Shown here piece after piece: positions 1-5,647 of a DNA stretch of 9,028 nt. Position numbers and translations under genes: made by a program. Numbering within the stretch: position 1 is the stretch's first letter; every line of letters begins with the position of its first letter. Origin of the DNA: Nitrospira sp. (GTDB taxonomy: Bacteria > Nitrospirota > Thermodesulfovibrionia > Thermodesulfovibrionales > SM23-35); NCBI GenBank assembly GCA_016873575.1, contig VGWY01000102.1:1-9028 (forward strand), in the 5' to 3' direction. The notes under the pieces are model-generated. The model was not told the DNA's origin. It searched no databases and saw only the letters and a list, made by a program, of their open reading frames with translations.

Positions 1-27
1 CTCCACCCTTATCTCCTTTCTTGCCAT
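1..27 (-). CDS. istA: IS21 transposase IstA, first nine codons (partial)
   Basis: A minus-strand ATG at 27-25 opens MARKEIRVE, which matches the way many IstA proteins begin before their N-terminal helix-turn-helix. A GGAGG (minus strand, 36-32) lies 4 nt upstream of the ATG. IstA is the DDE-type transposase that, with the ATPase IstB, moves the element. Only nine residues are visible, so the identification leans on the adjacent IS21-type terminus rather than on a domain. Confidence 0.6.
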
Positions 28-44
28 AAGACCTCCGTCGTTTA

Positions 45-73
45 GTTTTAACAGATATCTTATGACATGCCAA
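45..73 (-). promoter_or_regulatory. Candidate istA promoter
   Basis: On the minus strand TTGGCA (73-68) and TAAAAC (50-45) are separated by 17 bp, matching -35 (5 of 6) and -10 (4 of 6) consensus. Transcription would start near 38, giving a very short leader before the GGAGG at 36-32. This is a pattern match only. Confidence 0.35.
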
Positions 74-74
74 A

Positions 75-166
75 AGGTGGGGAATTATCCTGATCCCAAG
101 TGGGGAATTATTCTGAAACTAACTGGGGAATTCTTTTGGAACTAAGTGGGGATTTTCGCTGAAACT
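75..166 (-). repeat. Four 23-bp tandem direct repeats of the IS21 end
   Basis: Units at 75-97, 98-120, 121-143 and 144-166 are each exactly 23 bp. On the plus strand they share the core AAGTGGGGAATT and usually end in CTGAAACT or a variant. The outermost unit ends 5 bp from the element terminus. Helically phased terminal repeats of this kind are known transposase-binding sites in IS21 elements. The units have diverged from one another (for example AGG, AAG or AAC at the start), so the array is not a recent duplication. Confidence 0.85.
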
Positions 167-173
167 CGACAAT

Positions 174-1775
174 TTGGAGTCTTTTTATTGCGATTCGCAT
201 GTTGTAATGAATGATAAGCGGATAAAAATTATGAAACTCAAGGATTTCAATACTGAAGATAATTTAGTAATCATTGGTATTGCAGGACAAGGTAAATCAA
301 TATTTCTTCGCCATTTATGCGCTGATGAATTGAGAAATGGTCAGTATATACCACTATTTGTTGAATTAAGACGAATCCAGAAGAATCAAACTCTTAAAGA
401 AAGATTATTTATTGATTTTCAGAATCTGGGGCTTACAGTGGATGATAAACTTTTTGATGTCCTTGCGGAATCTGGAAAGGTTCTCTTGTTGTTAGACGCT
501 TTTGATGAGGTACCGGAAGACGAGAAACCGCGGATTCTAACTGAAATACAAGATTTGGCCTTATCAAAAGAAAATCTAAGAATCATTGTAACATCGCGTC
601 CGAATAATAATATAGAAATGTCCCCGCATTTTAGAGTTGTAAATCTAGATGATCTCAGAGGAGGCGAGTATAAAAAGGTTATTGGTAAATTAACGATTGA
701 TAGCACAATGGCAACTAATCTCATTTCGCATGTTGAAAGTCACTCGGCACACCTAAAGGGGTTACTATGCACACCTTTAATGGTGACATTGCTTGTAATT
801 TCTTATAAATCATACCATCAGCTTCCCACCCAACTGAGTGATTTTTATGATTCTCTTTTTCAAGCTCTCCTACAACGACATGACGGATCCAAACCGGGAT
901 ACAAAAGGGAACGGTCCTGTAAACTTGATGACATACAGTATCGGCATGTTTTTGAAACGATCTGTATTATTGCAAAAAGATCAGGAGAGTATTCTTTTAG
1001 ACATAAGGATATATATGATTTTACAAAACAAGCTTTACTTGATAATAAATTTGCTGAAAATCCCGATAATTTTCTCAGTGACATTATAAGAATTACATGT
1101 TTAATCTTGAGAGACGGTGAAGAATATCGATTTATTCATAAGAGTGTACAGGAGTATTATTCAGCTTCCTTCCTTGCAAGAAAACCCGAAGTGTGGATTA
1201 AAGAGTTTTATCACAAACTGATTGGGAGAAAATCATCTTATAGGTGGGAAAATGAAGTGGCTTTTCTTAGTGAAATAGATAAATATCGCTATAGCAAATT
1301 CTTTTTATTGCCATATTTACTATTATTAGTGGATGGAAATGAAGATACTCTACTTGAAAAGAACAAAGATAATGCATTAAAAAATGTTTACAGTCGTATG
1401 CTCAGTGTGAAGCTTGGGTTTAGCATGGCGGGAGATACTATACGCATTGGTTTGTTTCGCCTTGGTCACGATGAATTTCTTTCTTTTGGATTGCCTGTTA
1501 TTTTTCATGGCATTGTAGATTGGTTTTTTAAATTTGATTATAGTCCTATGAAAGATTTAATTAAATCCTTAAAGGATATTGCTCCATCAGAGGAGCCTAT
1601 TTTTGGGAAAGTATATGACTTAACAGTTAAGGATTTAGTCGATAAAGGTTTTATGAAGAAAGAACTCGAATCATTTGTAATCAAAATCACAGACAAAATT
1701 TTTGACTTAGGTCTTAAAACTCTGCAATCAATAAAAGAGGCCGAACATAATGACATTATTAGCGATCTTATTTGA
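174..1775 (+). CDS. NACHT-domain NTPase, 5' end probably removed by the IS21 insertion
   Basis: This is a STAND-type NTPase of the NACHT class. From the TTG at 174, residues 35-42 form Walker A (GIAGQGKS), 104-112 form Walker B (LLLLDAFDE), and 140-143 are TSRP, the usual sensor motif. TPLM (200-203) and the FIHKSVQEYYSA segment (320-331) mark the helical and winged-helix part typical of bacterial NACHT proteins. About 200 C-terminal residues have no repeats I recognise and may be the sensor. Bacterial NACHT proteins are mostly antiphage defence proteins with an N-terminal effector; here only about 34 residues precede Walker A. The frame stays open back to 123, inside the IS end, and neither the TTG nor the ATGs at 207 and 231 have a convincing ribosome site. 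I infer a truncated, possibly unexpressed gene, otherwise intact to its stop. Confidence 0.85.
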   Translation: MESFYCDSHVVMNDKRIKIMKLKDFNTEDNLVIIGIAGQGKSIFLRHLCADELRNGQYIPLFVELRRIQKNQTLKERLFIDFQNLGLTVDDKLFDVLAESGKVLLLLDAFDEVPEDEKPRILTEIQDLALSKENLRIIVTSRPNNNIEMSPHFRVVNLDDLRGGEYKKVIGKLTIDSTMATNLISHVESHSAHLKGLLCTPLMVTLLVISYKSYHQLPTQLSDFYDSLFQALLQRHDGSKPGYKRERSCKLDDIQYRHVFETICIIAKRSGEYSFRHKDIYDFTKQALLDNKFAENPDNFLSDIIRITCLILRDGEEYRFIHKSVQEYYSASFLARKPEVWIKEFYHKLIGRKSSYRWENEVAFLSEIDKYRYSKFFLLPYLLLLVDGNEDTLLEKNKDNALKNVYSRMLSVKLGFSMAGDTIRIGLFRLGHDEFLSFGLPVIFHGIVDWFFKFDYSPMKDLIKSLKDIAPSEEPIFGKVYDLTVKDLVDKGFMKKELESFVIKITDKIFDLGLKTLQSIKEAEHNDIISDLI

Positions 1776-2078
1776 AAAGTCTGATTGCGGTAAGGGCAAT
1801 ACAGATTCGAACACAATATAGTTAGCTATTTATTGTAAAACATAATCCGCAGTAACAGAAAGATGGCCTCTTTATTAGATTGTAGGTGAAAGAAATAATC
1901 TCGTTTTTTGATTTAAACAATTTCTTTTTATACCCTACCTTTAACTACAGAAGATAAAAAAAGTATTCTGTTGACATAACTGAAATAAGTGCTGATCTGA
2001 AATAATTAAGTATGGTTTTCCTGGAATTGCGCCCACATCAACCAATCTGCACAAATCTGCTTATTTCTGCAACAGGAA
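1776..2078. other. Convergent spacer with no recognised gene
   Basis: These 303 bp separate the ends of the NACHT gene and the PIN toxin gene. They are AT-rich and hold no convincing ORF or RNA gene. A weak inverted repeat lies at 1780-1805 (TCTGATTGC against GCAATACAGA) without a following T run. At 2041-2070 the motif TCTGC recurs three times at exactly 10-bp spacing. A TTGACA at 1971 has no -10 partner at a usable distance. Confidence 0.6.
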
Positions 2079-2522
2079 TTATTGGACGTATTCCCTGAAA
2101 TACTTTAAAAATTCCCCGGGAGTGACGATTTTCAGGTTTGAGTGGATATTGAGATTTTTGTCTATAAAATGCTTCCTGTCCCATGTGATAAGGTAATCAG
2201 CGCCTGAGCTTACCGCAGAGGCAAGAATAGGTGCATCATCATAAGTAATTACTTTTAAAAATCTTTCAACGTCCTTTTGGTGAGGGTCATCAATTAACAC
2301 TGGTGCAAGGAGTTCAATAAACTCTCTGTATTCGTTCAGCATCTCTGGCAGCTTCTCTTCAATATTCCTGTCTGCCTCAACAATAACCTGTCTTGAGACA
2401 ATGACTTCTATCAAACCGATTTCAGCAAGCTGCAACACCGCCCTTGCAGCACCCCTTGAAGATGCAACGCCGGCAATCAAAGCGCTTGTGTCAAGAAAGA
2501 CCTTAGGCCTTTGTTTTCGCAT
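2079..2522 (-). CDS. vapC: PIN-domain ribonuclease toxin, VapC-type
   Basis: A 147-residue PIN-domain protein, expected to be a Mg-dependent ribonuclease that cleaves RNA when free of its antitoxin. The acidic residues of the PIN site are visible: D11 in FLDTSAL, E49 in the region after the first helices, D95/D96 in TYDDAPIL, and D115 in ITWDRKHF. The C-terminal LKIVTPGEFLK is the usual PIN end. Its ATG at 2522 lies inside the upstream antitoxin gene (20-bp overlap, different frame) and has no good ribosome site of its own, so translation is probably coupled. The AbrB-fold partner makes a type II toxin-antitoxin pair very likely; which RNA it cuts cannot be told from sequence. Confidence 0.88.
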   Translation of the reverse strand: MRKQRPKVFLDTSALIAGVASSRGAARAVLQLAEIGLIEVIVSRQVIVEADRNIEEKLPEMLNEYREFIELLAPVLIDDPHQKDVERFLKVITYDDAPILASAVSSGADYLITWDRKHFIDKNLNIHSNLKIVTPGEFLKYFREYVQ

Positions 2523-2775
2523 ATGTTTCTTTGGAGTATCTTTTCCTCTGCTCCCTCAGGTTTTTAAGAAGACTATCAAGTGTTAAGCCTTTTTTCTTTA
2601 TTTCGCTCTCGATTTTTCTTGATATGATATCACCGGCGAGATGCCTCGGCACAAGGATAAGCACATCACCAATTTTTAAGACATTGAGCATGTCTTCTTT
2701 GCCAAGGCCGAGCTCTTTTCTGTATTCATATGGGATAGTCAGTTGTCCCCTTTCTCTCAGTTTAACAACGGGCAT
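2503..2775 (-). CDS. vapB: AbrB/MazE-fold antitoxin, VapB-type
   Basis: A 90-residue protein with an N-terminal SpoVT/AbrB swapped-hairpin DNA-binding domain (about 3-45, with the signature RGQLTIPYEYRKELGL) and a basic helical C-terminus (46-90) expected to wrap and inhibit the PIN toxin encoded next. The ATG at 2775 is supported by AGGAGG 9 nt upstream (minus strand, 2790-2785). It is the first gene of the pair and overlaps the toxin by 20 bp. VapB proteins usually repress their own promoter alone or with VapC; palindromes in the promoter just upstream fit this. The family assignment is firm, the autoregulation inferred. Confidence 0.88.
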   Translation of the reverse strand: MPVVKLRERGQLTIPYEYRKELGLGKEDMLNVLKIGDVLILVPRHLAGDIISRKIESEIKKKGLTLDSLLKNLREQRKRYSKETYAKTKA

Positions 2776-2797
2776 ATTTGCAATCCTCCTTTCTGAT

Positions 2798-2850
2798 TAT
2801 CTGATATTCTTATTATACGTTAAACAGATATTTGTTTCAATCAATTGATT
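2798..2850. promoter_or_regulatory. Candidate vapBC operator palindromes
   Basis: A perfect 12-bp palindrome AATCAATTGATT (2839-2850) touches the -35 box. A second inverted pair, TATCTG (2798-2803) and CAGATA (2825-2830), brackets the -10 box. AbrB-fold antitoxins bind such dyads to shut down their own operon, so both are candidate operators. Palindromes in AT-rich DNA can arise by chance. Confidence 0.45.
2812..2840 (-). promoter_or_regulatory. vapBC promoter
   Basis: On the minus strand TTGAAA (2840-2835) and a perfect TATAAT (2817-2812) are separated by exactly 17 bp. The start point would fall near 2805, about 30 nt before the antitoxin ATG and upstream of its AGGAGG site. This is the strongest promoter match on the minus strand of the accessory region. 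Confidence 0.7.
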
Positions 2851-2875
2851 TTGCTCAAAGTGGAAGGTTTTTTAG

Positions 2876-2980
2876 ACATTGTATAATCCCCCGTTAACTG
2901 GCAATAAATGCCACTTCAGGGTGAAACCAAAAAGAGGCTTGAAGATAATGGACCCGGAGGAGTTTTTGAAGCTAAGGTGA
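2876..2980 (+). pseudogene. C-terminal remnant of a second PIN-domain protein
   Basis: A plus-strand frame open from 2876 to the TGA at 2978-2980 reads LTGNKCHF, then GLKIMDPEEFLKLR at its end. In PIN proteins the last acidic segment reads roughly (L)VTGDKxHF and the chain closes with a KIxTPxEFL motif, so both parts match in order and spacing. The intact PIN toxin next door ends LKIVTPGEFLK, on the opposite strand. The remnant has no start codon context, and an in-frame stop at 2873 closes it upstream. It overlaps the 3' end of the exonuclease gene by 9 bp. I read it as the decayed tail of another toxin gene whose body has been lost, not a functional gene. Confidence 0.6.
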
Positions 2981-3649
2981 AAATCTTATATAATTTTCCC
3001 AGTAGTGCAAAAGCTCTTTTGTTGCTTTAAGATCTCCAACGCAGTATTTTGCTATATCTATGTAACGGCCTGCCTTGAATAGGTCTTTAACCTCATATCC
3101 AGTAATGCCACTTTCTTTAGGGCTCTTTATGCCAAATGTCCTGCACCACATGTCAAGACTGAATCTCCTTCGGGAGGCACCAAAGAATGTGAGATGATCG
3201 AGCAGGTCTATATGTGAATCGTTGTATCTGCTTGGCATTAAATCTTTGGTTGGTTTTATTTTGTGGACAGCAGAGCGGATCAGAATGAAAGGACAGTCAA
3301 ACCCCCTCCCATTAAAGGTTATAAACTGGTCATATCCCTTTATCACATTCCAGAATTTCTCAATGATTTCCTTTTCTATCCCTGTTTCATACCGTATATT
3401 ATCTTCCTCAAAAGGAAGTAAAGGGTCACCAGTGGTCTGAAAAAATACAGAGCCTTTGTGGGTATCAGGATTGAGTAATCCAATAGTGACGATCTCAGAT
3501 GTCTGAGGATAAAAAGAGAGGCGGTCTTTTACCTCTGTTTTTTCGTCTTCTGTCTCTGCATATCGCAGAAGATATTCCTGCGTTGCCCTGTCAAGGGATT
3601 CAAAATCCTTTCCAACTGTCTCTATATCAAATATAACCCTGGACATCAT
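2972..3649 (-). CDS. PolB-type 3'-5' exonuclease, ribonuclease H-like fold
   Basis: A 225-residue DEDD exonuclease resembling the proofreading domain of B-family polymerases but without a polymerase. Exo I is FDIET (D8, E10), Exo II is TFNGRGFDCP (D118), and Exo III is YCVGDLKAT (Y202, D206), giving the four metal-binding acids and the DEDDy tyrosine. HIDLLDHLTFFG (146-157) is also typical of this stand-alone group. It should remove nucleotides from DNA (or RNA) 3' ends in the cytoplasm. The ATG at 3649 overlaps the TGA of the upstream MGMT-like gene (3648-3646), so the two are translationally coupled; a second ATG follows at once. A GGGGAA lies just upstream. Its substrate is unknown; coupling to a DNA-lesion protein suggests repair. 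Confidence 0.8.
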   Translation of the reverse strand: MMSRVIFDIETVGKDFESLDRATQEYLLRYAETEDEKTEVKDRLSFYPQTSEIVTIGLLNPDTHKGSVFFQTTGDPLLPFEEDNIRYETGIEKEIIEKFWNVIKGYDQFITFNGRGFDCPFILIRSAVHKIKPTKDLMPSRYNDSHIDLLDHLTFFGASRRRFSLDMWCRTFGIKSPKESGITGYEVKDLFKAGRYIDIAKYCVGDLKATKELLHYWENYIRFSP

Positions 3650-4116
3650 TTCCCCAGATATTTTTCAAAGTCTACGATAACATATTTTTTGCCTTTCTGG
3701 ATTACTTTGTGCCCTTCCTTCTCCAAAAGTTTCTTTTGAGCCTCTATCCCTCCAGGGTATTTTTCATTGAGTTCTCCATTTGATTTCAATGTCCGCCAGT
3801 AAGGGGTAATGTTTTTCTTCCCTTCTGCCTCTGCCTCCTCTGCTGCATGAGCTGCAATCCATGCGAAAATCCCGGTAGTTATTGGACAACAGATGGTTGC
3901 ACCATGTCTTTTAGCAAGTAGTACACGAATTTCATTTATAGTAATCAGTTTGCCCTTAGGAACCTTTTTCATAATTTCATCTACTTCTTTTGGTGCAGGA
4001 ATCACAACAGTACCTTCTCCCCATTTTTTACTCATCTTGTCGGTGATTTCCTCGACTTTTGGCAAACCTTTACTGTCTAACAGTTTTTCCTGCCATGATT
4101 TTTGTTTGCTGCTCAT
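3646..4116 (-). CDS. MGMT-family alkyltransferase-like protein without the acceptor cysteine
   Basis: A 156-residue protein whose residues about 44-136 follow the C-terminal DNA-binding domain of O6-alkylguanine-DNA alkyltransferases: VPKGKLITINEI, TTGIFAWIAAHAA, then TPYWRTLKSNGEL and a PGG...LLEKEGHKV tail. The catalytic PCHR motif is replaced by PYWR (105-108), so direct alkyl transfer is not expected at that site; two cysteines, C76 and C77, lie elsewhere. Alkyltransferase-like proteins that lack the cysteine bind and flip damaged bases and hand them to other repair enzymes. It is first in a minus-strand operon with the exonuclease (4-bp overlap). AAGGAGG (minus strand, 4130-4124) sits 7 nt before the ATG. 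The family is clear to me; the flag-and-hand-over role is inferred. Confidence 0.8.
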   Translation of the reverse strand: MSSKQKSWQEKLLDSKGLPKVEEITDKMSKKWGEGTVVIPAPKEVDEIMKKVPKGKLITINEIRVLLAKRHGATICCPITTGIFAWIAAHAAEEAEAEGKKNITPYWRTLKSNGELNEKYPGGIEAQKKLLEKEGHKVIQKGKKYVIVDFEKYLGK

Positions 4117-4226
4117 CGATTTACCTCCTTACCTCTTTTTCACCAAGGCATAAAAGACATCAATAGATTCAAACCTATCCTGTTCATAGTTACTAATACG
4201 GTCATAAGTATGAAGACATTGATTAT

Positions 4227-4303
4227 AAAATCCCTCCTCACCTCCCTTTGCTAAAGGGAGGCAATGTACCCCTCTTTGGCAAAGAGGGGCAAGGGGAGAT
4301 TTT
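4227..4303. repeat. 77-bp palindromic repeat of two hairpins
   Basis: The element starts AAAATC and ends GATTTT, and its two halves are imperfect inverted copies. Each half holds a near-identical 21-nt hairpin: CCTCCCTTT-GCT-AAAGGGAGG at 4241-4261 and CCCCTCTTT-GGC-AAAGAGGGG at 4269-4289, both with perfect 9-bp stems and 3-nt loops. It lies in the spacer between the divergent MGMT-like and AbiE operons. Such REP- or MITE-like elements usually occur in many genomic copies; this cannot be tested here. It could also insulate the two operons. Confidence 0.8.
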
Positions 4304-4349
4304 TCAATAATGATGCCTTACTTATGCACTTCTTAGTAATTTTAAAATT

Positions 4350-4378
4350 TTGACAAACGTTTGTAAAGAATATATAAT
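4350..4378 (+). promoter_or_regulatory. abiE operon promoter (consensus)
   Basis: TTGACA (4350-4355) and TATAAT (4373-4378) are both perfect consensus boxes with 17 bp between them. The start point would be near 4385, giving a leader of about 25 nt to the ATG at 4410. Because the boxes occupy 4350-4378, any in-frame start codon within them cannot be the translation start. Confidence 0.8.
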
Positions 4379-4403
4379 TCTCTTAAACATAACAATATTG
4401 TTA
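4353..4403. promoter_or_regulatory. Two perfect palindromes in the abiE control region
   Basis: ACAAACGTTTGT (4353-4364) is a perfect 12-bp palindrome overlapping the -35 box. TAACAATATTGTTA (4390-4403) is a perfect 14-bp palindrome in the 5' leader, ending 6 bp before the ATG. Both carry ACAA...TTGT half-sites, with centres 38 bp apart. AbiEi antitoxins are known to repress their operon by binding inverted repeats at the promoter, so these are likely operators; the spacing differs between the two sites. Confidence 0.55.
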
Positions 4404-4409
4404 AGATAT

Positions 4410-5075
4410 ATGGAACAAGAAATAGCTGAGTATCAGGCAAAGAATTTAAAGATTGATGTAACACAGGTTGTCAGGGAGTTCTGGGAGATCATGCTGTTGA
4501 AGGGACTTTTTGACTCTCGTGAAGGTAAGTTTCTCATATTCAAGGGCGGAACTGCATTAAGGCTTGTGTACGGCTCGCCCCGTTTTTCCGAAGACCTTGA
4601 CTTCTCACTTATTGAGGATAAAATAAAGGGCAAATTTAGTCTCCTTATTGAAAAAATCATTTCTCCATATTCAGAAATCACAATAACAGATTTAGAAGAA
4701 AAATATTATACATACCTCGGAGAACTCAAGATTACACAGGATTATCTCCCAATGCCTTTCAGAATAAAGATAGAGATATCTAAAAGGCGTGAAAGAGCTT
4801 ATAAATCTGAACTGGCGGTTATATCCTCCACTGTTTCTACAGTGCAATGCCTTGGTAGAGTGGCCTTACTGGAACAACTGTACAAGGATAAGATTACTTG
4901 TTGTAAAGAAAGAGCAAAGCCAAAAGATCTTTTTGATTTGTGGTATATATGTCAGAAACTTCAACGGCCATATAAACCCGAGACCATCTCAATACCGAAA
5001 AAAGAACTTGTACGCGAACTGAAAAAATATCTTCCAAAGGATTTCTGGCCTGTAATAGATAAACTAAAGGCATGA
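4410..5075 (+). CDS. abiEii: AbiEii-type nucleotidyltransferase toxin
   Basis: A 221-residue DUF1814/AbiEii-family nucleotidyltransferase. Counting from the ATG at 4410, FKGGTALRLVYG (44-55) with SEDLDF (60-65) forms the polymerase-beta-like GG...DxD site (D62, D64). E122 in KIEIS is a candidate third acid, and K161, R168 and D173/D176 in KPKDLFDLW form the family's later motif. Family members transfer nucleotides to tRNA or other targets and stop growth. The longer reading from the TTG at 4350 is ruled out because it starts inside the -35 box; the ATG has only a weak ribosome site. It precedes its presumed antitoxin and overlaps it by 4 bp (ATGA). In lactococcal AbiE the antitoxin comes first, so this order is reversed. 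Confidence 0.85.
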   Translation: MEQEIAEYQAKNLKIDVTQVVREFWEIMLLKGLFDSREGKFLIFKGGTALRLVYGSPRFSEDLDFSLIEDKIKGKFSLLIEKIISPYSEITITDLEEKYYTYLGELKITQDYLPMPFRIKIEISKRRERAYKSELAVISSTVSTVQCLGRVALLEQLYKDKITCCKERAKPKDLFDLWYICQKLQRPYKPETISIPKKELVRELKKYLPKDFWPVIDKLKA

Positions 5076-5647
5076 AGACGATAGCTCTCATAAAGTCTAT
5101 GGAGCGATTCAACAAGCCCTTTTATACGCTTGCAGACCTCGAAAAAATAGCTGGTCTTTCGAGAAGAAGCCTTTATGTGACAGTGAAGAGATTGGTTGAT
5201 AAAGGAGTGTTGGAAAGGATAGGCAGGGGCATTTATTGCCCCTTCACAGCAAAACCATCCATAGAGAAAATTGCTGCATCTCTTTACATGCCAAACTACC
5301 TTTCATTTGAATCTTCACTTTCAAGGTATGGTATTCTCAATCTTGTGCCCTACACATTGACATTTGCCACAACAAGGAAGACCAGAAGACTTACTGTTGA
5401 AGGAAGGGACATAGAGTTCAGACAGATCAAAAAAGAGCTTTTCTGGGGCTATGAGATTAAGGGAGGAATTTATGTTGCAAAGCCAGAAAAGGCATTTCTT
5501 GACCTTGTTTATCTTGTTTCAAAGGGGATGGCCTCTTTAAATTTAGACGAACTTGATACAAAGAAGCTTTCAATAATAACACTGAAAGAGTTTTCAAAGA
5601 GATTCCCGAAGTATACTCAAAAATACCTGGATAGAATTATTTCATGA
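5072..5647 (+). CDS. abiEi: AbiEi-type antitoxin and transcriptional regulator
   Basis: A 191-residue protein with an N-terminal winged helix (about 17-58, TLADLEKIAGLSRRSLYVTV... then IGRGIYCP) and a C-terminal domain with the family signatures NYLSFESSLSRYGI (75-88) and AKPEKAFLDLVYL (136-148). AbiEi proteins silence the nucleotidyltransferase toxin in a type IV toxin-antitoxin system, without stable complex formation in the described cases, and repress their own promoter. The ATG at 5072 overlaps the toxin stop as ATGA, so translation is coupled. The last 6 bp (5642-5647) overlap the end of ctpA on the opposite strand. Family assignment is good; partner specificity is inferred from the overlap. 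Confidence 0.82.
   Translation: MKTIALIKSMERFNKPFYTLADLEKIAGLSRRSLYVTVKRLVDKGVLERIGRGIYCPFTAKPSIEKIAASLYMPNYLSFESSLSRYGILNLVPYTLTFATTRKTRRLTVEGRDIEFRQIKKELFWGYEIKGGIYVAKPEKAFLDLVYLVSKGMASLNLDELDTKKLSIITLKEFSKRFPKYTQKYLDRIIS

Larger units (their letters stand above)
1..171 (-). mobile_element. IS21-family insertion sequence, istA-proximal terminus (partial)
   Basis: Read on the minus strand, the element begins at 171 with TGTCGAGTTTC, the TG...CA type of end usual in IS21-family elements. Four 23-bp direct repeats follow, then a short leader, a GGAGG ribosome site and the first codons of a transposase leaving the window at base 1. Multiple terminal repeats upstream of istA are a hallmark of IS21 elements, where they bind the transposase. 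The rest of the element (istA, istB, other end) lies left of the window. The boundary at 171/172 is inferred from the end of the repeat array and the start of NACHT coding sequence; no target duplication can be checked with one end only. Confidence 0.8.

Noticed and set aside
166..194. Outward promoter at the IS end driving the NACHT gene
   Set aside because: TCGACA at 166-171 is a fair -35, but no acceptable -10 lies 16-18 bp downstream (TGCGAT at best).
1780..1805. Hairpin after the NACHT stop as a terminator
   Set aside because: The stem contains a bulge and no T run follows it.
1804..1815. tRNA T-loop-like GATTCGAAC
   Set aside because: No acceptor stem, anticodon arm or CCA-side pairing can be built around it.
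1971..2000. TTGACA as a promoter in the convergent spacer
   Set aside because: No -10 at 15-19 bp and no gene downstream in that direction.
2012..2098. Small plus-strand ORF of 28 codons
   Set aside because: No ribosome site, no recognisable sequence, and it overlaps the vapC end and the TCTGC repeats.
4227..4303. CRISPR-like repeat unit
   Set aside because: Only two inverted hairpins with a 7-bp separator, no regularly spaced direct repeats or spacers, and no cas genes.
4350..4409. Longer abiEii reading frame starting at the TTG at 4350
   Set aside because: The TTG is the first half of a perfect -35 box and the extension crosses the -10 box, so it cannot be translated from that promoter; the extra 20 residues also lack family character.
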